From: Faecalicatena_A orotica
Lineage (GTDB): Bacteria; Bacillota; Clostridia; Lachnospirales; Lachnospiraceae
Direction: 5' to 3' (one strand)
Length of the DNA: 64,000 nucleotides
NCBI RefSeq assembly: GCF_040545875.1
Contig: NZ_JBEPMR010000009.1
Shown in pieces: positions 60,562 through 64,000 of this stretch. Below the pieces are notes generated by a model that saw only the letters and a list, made by a program, of their open reading frames with translations, was not told the origin of the DNA and searched no databases. The position numbers and the translations under genes are program-made. Every line of letters starts with the position of its first letter. The stretch's first letter is position 1.

Positions 60562-61314
60562 ATGTTTGAAAATCAAATCGTAACTCTAACAACGATTTTA
60601 AAGGATAAAGATATTCATAATTATGCGGGGGGTGCATTTTGGAATATTATTAAAGCTGTCTCTCTAGGTGATGTAGGTGCATTGCTCGATTCGAGCACAG
60701 AAATAAAGAATTTACTTTTTCATGCACCGACAATTTTGTTTTGGGACAAAATGCAGAGATATATGTTCGGTACCTTTAGGGATTATGCCGAACAGGTAAA
60801 GATGGCGGAAAAATTTAATGAGGATAATAAGGATTATGAGAAATTTGTAAAAAAGCAGATTCATCTCATTAATGAAATTAATGATGATAAAAAAGTTGAT
60901 TATTTTGCTCAACTTACGAGATGCTATCTCCTAACTGAAATGGAAAATGCCCTGTATTATAAACTCGCGAGATTTTTGATAATGTGTACACCCGAAGAAT
61001 TAGATTATATCGCTTCTTTTGATTATGAAGAAACAACGAATCTAACTTCTATGGTTTCGTCATTGTATCAATATGGTTTGTTTGAGCAGCAGGAAAAGCA
61101 AAATGGTGGTGTAGATTATGTACTTTCTGGATTTGCAAAAGCATTGAAAAACAATAGTTTAAATTTTAATGAAGAAACTAGTGGAAGAAATCGAATAGTC
61201 TCTTATTCTCAAATAGCTCCTCTTAGCATTTCTGAACCAATGACATGGGAAGATATTGACCATGTGTTTAGTGAGAATGAAATTGTAATTAATGGAAACG
61301 GAACCCTGAAATAA
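60562..61314 (+). CDS. Hypothetical protein, 250 residues
   Basis: This AT-rich gene encodes an unrecognised protein. The first 80 residues include hydrophobic or amphipathic stretches (AFWNIIKAVSLGDVGALL and LFHAPTILFWDKMQRYMFG). The middle is helical and charged with many Lys and Glu, and the end is polar. AAGGGGG six bases before the ATG at 60562 decides the start over an upstream GTG. Its promoter, AT content and place between an FRG gene and broken fragments suggest accessory, perhaps defence-linked, DNA. No function is proposed. Confidence 0.6.
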   Translation: MFENQIVTLTTILKDKDIHNYAGGAFWNIIKAVSLGDVGALLDSSTEIKNLLFHAPTILFWDKMQRYMFGTFRDYAEQVKMAEKFNEDNKDYEKFVKKQIHLINEINDDKKVDYFAQLTRCYLLTEMENALYYKLARFLIMCTPEELDYIASFDYEETTNLTSMVSSLYQYGLFEQQEKQNGGVDYVLSGFAKALKNNSLNFNEETSGRNRIVSYSQIAPLSISEPMTWEDIDHVFSENEIVINGNGTLK

Positions 61315-61858
61315 CCTGATGATAAAATATTTTGTGGAGAAGGTATGATTTGAAAACAAAAGGTATCTTTGAGGTAAATAAACATAGTGGCTACATTTTG
61401 GCTACAAAAATATTATGGGCGAAATGAATCATGCATATGAAATAATATAAAACGGACAGAAAACGAATCTATAATACATATTATTTCTAACTGTACAGAT
61501 ATGTCAGCATGAATTGGATCATTTGGAAGGAATATTAATATGAGCAGCGTAAAATTTACAGGAGAGATAGCTTATGGGATCAGAAAGAACGGATGAACTG
61601 GAGTTCATAAAAAATCCGGTTGTGGATGAGTTTTTGGGATTAGCTCAAAATACGGATTTTACAGAGAGTGACCTTGAAAAAAGTATTCTTTCTAATTTGC
61701 AGAAATTTCTGATGGAGCTTGGTAAAGGATATGCTTTTGTGGCAAGGCAGTAGATAGATAAATCTACTGGCCGCAGCTATAGTCATTTTAATGAAATGCT
61801 TACTTATATAATTGGGTCTGCAATGTAGCCGCTCGGTTTAAGCATTGGAAGGGATGGA
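61315..61858. other. Degraded region with gene remnants
   Basis: This gap of about 540 bases has no intact gene. It contains a fragment of a DUF1016-type nuclease (61574-61753) and otherwise AT-rich sequence with frequent stops on both strands. It looks like decayed mobile or accessory DNA. Confidence 0.5.
61574..61753 (+). pseudogene. Fragment of a DUF1016 (YhcG-type PDDEXK nuclease) gene
   Basis: A 59-codon piece reads DEFLGLAQNTDFTESDLEKS, then ILSNLQKFLMELGKGYAFVARQ in the next residues, before a stop. This matches the conserved stretch just before the nuclease core of DUF1016/YhcG proteins, which normally continues with the PDDEXK catalytic residues. Both the N-terminal half and the catalytic end are missing, so the gene is broken. 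Such genes are common in defence islands and mobile DNA. Confidence 0.65.
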
Positions 61859-63352
61859 ATGAAGAGAATGGAAAGAAGATGGGTAATAAATGAGGTGAAA
61901 AAATATAAGGTTGCTATTATTTTCCTTGTTTTTAACCTAGTATTTTATGGGGTGTTTGTTATACACCACTATGCAGCGGATACATATCTTACAGAAGCAT
62001 TGGTCTGGCATGAAACTGTGATGCAGTATTTTATGAATGCTCGGTGGCTAATGAGCGGTTTTGCTTATATCTGTGAGATATTCGATATAGGTTACGATAC
62101 TCAGCAGTTAATGTCATGGGGGATTTCAATCGTATCAATTACATTAGCATCTACAATAGTCTATCATCTACTGTTAGAAAAATGTAAAAGATGTGCAGAC
62201 ACTGCAAGAGGTATTTGGGGGATATTAGCTTCTTTTATGTTAGTTTCGAATGTATTTATGTTAGAATATTTTATTTTTGCAGAATATACTGGGATGATAT
62301 GTCTTGGAATCCTTTTTGATGTAATTGCTGCTGTGTTTATACTGAAATGTATAGAATCTCAAAAGGTATACCAGTATTTTATGGGAATTGCTTTCGCAAT
62401 TTTAGGTATAAATGGACATCAGGGGAGTTTCGCAATTTTTGTGATTATTTGTGTGTTATTTTCTAGGGATATGTTCGCCAATGTCAAGATATTTTTAAAG
62501 AATAACTTGATTATAGGGAGTGCCTACCTGATTCCCTGTTTCATAAATATATGGGAAACACGCGTAGGTGGAACTTCAAGGGCAACACGGAATATCGATA
62601 TAGCTGCATCGTTTGAAAAAAGTACAGGGGACTTGATAAACCTTTTCAAATCCACTGCCAATTTTATGCCTTATGGTACATATGCATTATTTGTTGGTAT
62701 TCTTGGGATTTATTTTTTATATTTTATTATTAGAAATAGATCGTGGAAGGTATTTATAATTAGTGCTTATTGCTGTATCATAGCTATCTTAGGAATATAT
62801 GCGCCTTTGCTCATGACAGATATCAATGCAATTGATGTGGTCCCAAGAACAGTATATATAATGGGAGGGGCAATTCCAATTATTCTGATTTTAATGTTAA
62901 TGAATCTGGAGATTAGCCCTTATAAGAATATTTTGCTGTCAGTTATTGTCATATTGTTTCTGGTTATGCAGTATCATGGTCTTTTGAAAATTATTACAGG
63001 CACTTATCAGGCAAATGCTGTCGACCGTTATGAGTCCCAGTATATAACCAGCTATCTTAGAGATTATGAAGAAAAAACAGGAATAAAAGTAACAAAAATG
63101 GCTCTATACTGGGATAAAAATGTAAGTGGTTATGCTACAGGTGTTACAGGGTACGGTGCTGTAAATGAAAGAGTAATGTCCAATGATTGGGCGGCGCCAT
63201 TGGCGATACAATGTCTTGATGGATATAAAATTGAATCAACCGAAAAATCCGATGAGGTATACAAAGAGTTCTTTGAAGGAAAAGACTGGACACAGATAAA
63301 TGATGAGCAATTTGTAGTCATAGGGGATACACTTCATTTTTGTGCTTATTAG
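61859..63352 (+). CDS. GtrII-like glucosyltransferase-family membrane protein
   Basis: This 497-residue protein has about eleven membrane helices, with a short cytoplasmic start and a soluble C-terminal part (about 390-497). The first outside loop contains ADTYLTEALVWHETVMQYFMNARWLMSG, like the Asp/Arg-containing first loop of GtrII-type glucosyl transferases (Glucos_trans_II) that decorate cell-surface polysaccharides using lipid-linked glucose. GGAAGGG before the ATG supports the start. No bactoprenol glucosyltransferase (GtrB) is nearby. The assignment rests on overall pattern only. Confidence 0.6.
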   Translation: MKRMERRWVINEVKKYKVAIIFLVFNLVFYGVFVIHHYAADTYLTEALVWHETVMQYFMNARWLMSGFAYICEIFDIGYDTQQLMSWGISIVSITLASTIVYHLLLEKCKRCADTARGIWGILASFMLVSNVFMLEYFIFAEYTGMICLGILFDVIAAVFILKCIESQKVYQYFMGIAFAILGINGHQGSFAIFVIICVLFSRDMFANVKIFLKNNLIIGSAYLIPCFINIWETRVGGTSRATRNIDIAASFEKSTGDLINLFKSTANFMPYGTYALFVGILGIYFLYFIIRNRSWKVFIISAYCCIIAILGIYAPLLMTDINAIDVVPRTVYIMGGAIPIILILMLMNLEISPYKNILLSVIVILFLVMQYHGLLKIITGTYQANAVDRYESQYITSYLRDYEEKTGIKVTKMALYWDKNVSGYATGVTGYGAVNERVMSNDWAAPLAIQCLDGYKIESTEKSDEVYKEFFEGKDWTQINDEQFVVIGDTLHFCAY

Positions 63353-63433
63353 AGTACTTACAGAAAGTTTTTATAAGAGTCCATAGCAAAAAGTGAAGAG
63401 CATATTAAAAGTGGGTACAGGTATATCTATTTT

Positions 63434-63574
63434 ATGCGAATGTGGAAAAAGAGGGAGAGAAAACGTATTTTAGATGTATCGGATAAACTGGATTGGGATT
63501 ATGATGTTGTATAATTCAGGCAATTAGAAGAACAAATTGCAAACGCTGAATATGTATATGGATTAAGTCAGTAA
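63434..63574 (+). pseudogene. Possible broken small gene
   Basis: An ATG-started frame of 26 codons (MRMWKKRERKRILDVSDKLD and six more) ends in TAA at 63512. The same frame then runs on for 19 more sensible codons (FRQLEEQIANAEYVYGLSQ) to a second stop. Charged, helix-like composition on both sides suggests one gene cut by a nonsense change. No family is recognised. Confidence 0.3.
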
Positions 63575-63758
63575 ATATATCAAAGAATTATCGAAGGATC
63601 AGTACAGTACGGTTGTACCAATTTTGCACCAATCGGTGTAAAATGCTGCAGGTGTCTATAGACTTATGAAGTCGTTGAGAATGATTTTCACAATGATGTT
63701 CCATAATAAGGAATTAAACGAATTTTACTGATACAATTTAATCAATGTAACATTTTAT

Positions 63759-63791
63759 AAACTGTCTGGCTTTTGAAAGCAGACAGTTTTT
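63759..63791 (+). terminator. Hairpin terminator near right edge
   Basis: AAACTGTCTGGCTTT (63759-63773) pairs with AAAGCAGACAGTTT with one bulged G, followed by a T-rich tract. Confidence 0.75.
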
Positions 63792-63940
63792 CTTTTACTT
63801 ATTTTAGGAAGATAATGTTTGGGTCTTATATCGTAAACAAATAGCAAAAAATGATAAGATCACGCGTGAATCTCATGTGACAGTATTTTTTTGCCGTTAA
63901 TTGGTATATAATCTCGTCTTTGACACATGTGAGAAAAAAT

Positions 63941-63980
63941 AAGTGCCACAATCCTAGGAAATTGGCGGGTTGTGGCACTT
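63941..63980. repeat. Inverted repeat AAGTGCCACAA at right edge
   Basis: AAGTGCCACAA (63941-63951) is perfectly mirrored by TTGTGGCACTT (63970-63980), and the stem can extend three more pairs with one wobble. It could be a terminator read from either strand or the end of a mobile element lying beyond the window. Confidence 0.55.
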
Positions 63981-64000
63981 TGTACCCTGTGTGCGGTATA

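Larger units (their letters stand above)
63353..64000. other. Right-edge non-coding or degraded region
   Basis: This stretch of about 650 bases contains a possible broken gene (63434-63574), a terminator-type hairpin (63759-63791) and a strong inverted repeat near the edge (63941-63980). No complete gene is seen on either strand. Confidence 0.45.

Overview
The window looks like a chromosomal segment of a low-to-mid GC, anaerobic, Gram-positive member of the Lachnospiraceae (Clostridium cluster XIVa, in the neighbourhood of Clostridium scindens, C. hylemonae or Dorea). This is inferred from gene content: a V/A-type ATPase in ntpFIKECGABD order, lipobox-type binding proteins, an S-box riboswitch before metK, a BMP-type nucleoside ABC importer, strong AGGAGG ribosome sites with several TTG/GTG starts, and Gram-positive terminators. 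No genome search was possible. Essentially all supported genes lie on the + strand.

Layout. (1) 1-13650: the tail of an FCD/GntR-type regulator, then a long catabolic operon: aldo/keto reductase, two complete TRAP transporters separated by a HIT protein, a D-2-hydroxyacid dehydrogenase, a HpaI-type aldolase, a split transketolase, an L-arabinose isomerase-type enzyme and a ketose 3-epimerase. No kinase is present, so the substrate (probably a sugar or sugar acid) may be handled unphosphorylated. (2) 13954-22803: a nine-gene V-type ATPase operon whose proteolipid carries the residues of a Na+ site. (3) 23022-34574: mostly housekeeping genes: a Pro/Gly/Arg-rich unknown protein, a shikimate kinase-like protein, murA, a CapA-like phosphoesterase, an acetyltransferase, riboswitch-controlled metK, a two-component system, KtrB/KtrA potassium uptake and a SpoU methyltransferase. 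(4) 34883-50154: a nucleoside-salvage operon (deoC, a transaldolase-like gene, a DUF1097-type membrane protein, a VOC protein, deoB, an iron alcohol dehydrogenase, an amidohydrolase, a nucleoside-binding lipoprotein, a nucleoside phosphorylase, ABC ATPase and two permeases, transketolase), followed by a DeoR-type regulator. (5) 50327-58250: a patatin and an ornithine carbamoyltransferase in one uninterrupted reading frame, then birA, a small conserved gene, coaX, dusB, greA, and lysS with an added C-terminal tRNA-binding domain. (6) 58314-64000: an AT-richer accessory stretch with unknown genes, an FRG-domain protein, broken gene fragments and a GtrII-like membrane protein.

How the genes work together. 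Nucleosides taken up by the BMP/ABC system would be phosphorolysed, the pentose 1-phosphates moved to 5-phosphates by DeoB, deoxyribose 5-phosphate split by DeoC to glyceraldehyde 3-phosphate and acetaldehyde, acetaldehyde possibly reduced by the iron alcohol dehydrogenase, and ribose 5-phosphate passed to transketolase. The TRAP transporters and the V-type ATPase are both families that commonly use Na+, which suggests a sodium-based energy economy.

The most unusual items are the patatin-ornithine carbamoyltransferase reading frame, the transaldolase-like protein in the deo operon, the kinase-less TRAP sugar cluster, twin hairpins between ntpE and ntpC, and several families of short dispersed palindromic repeats, one of which carries a promoter.
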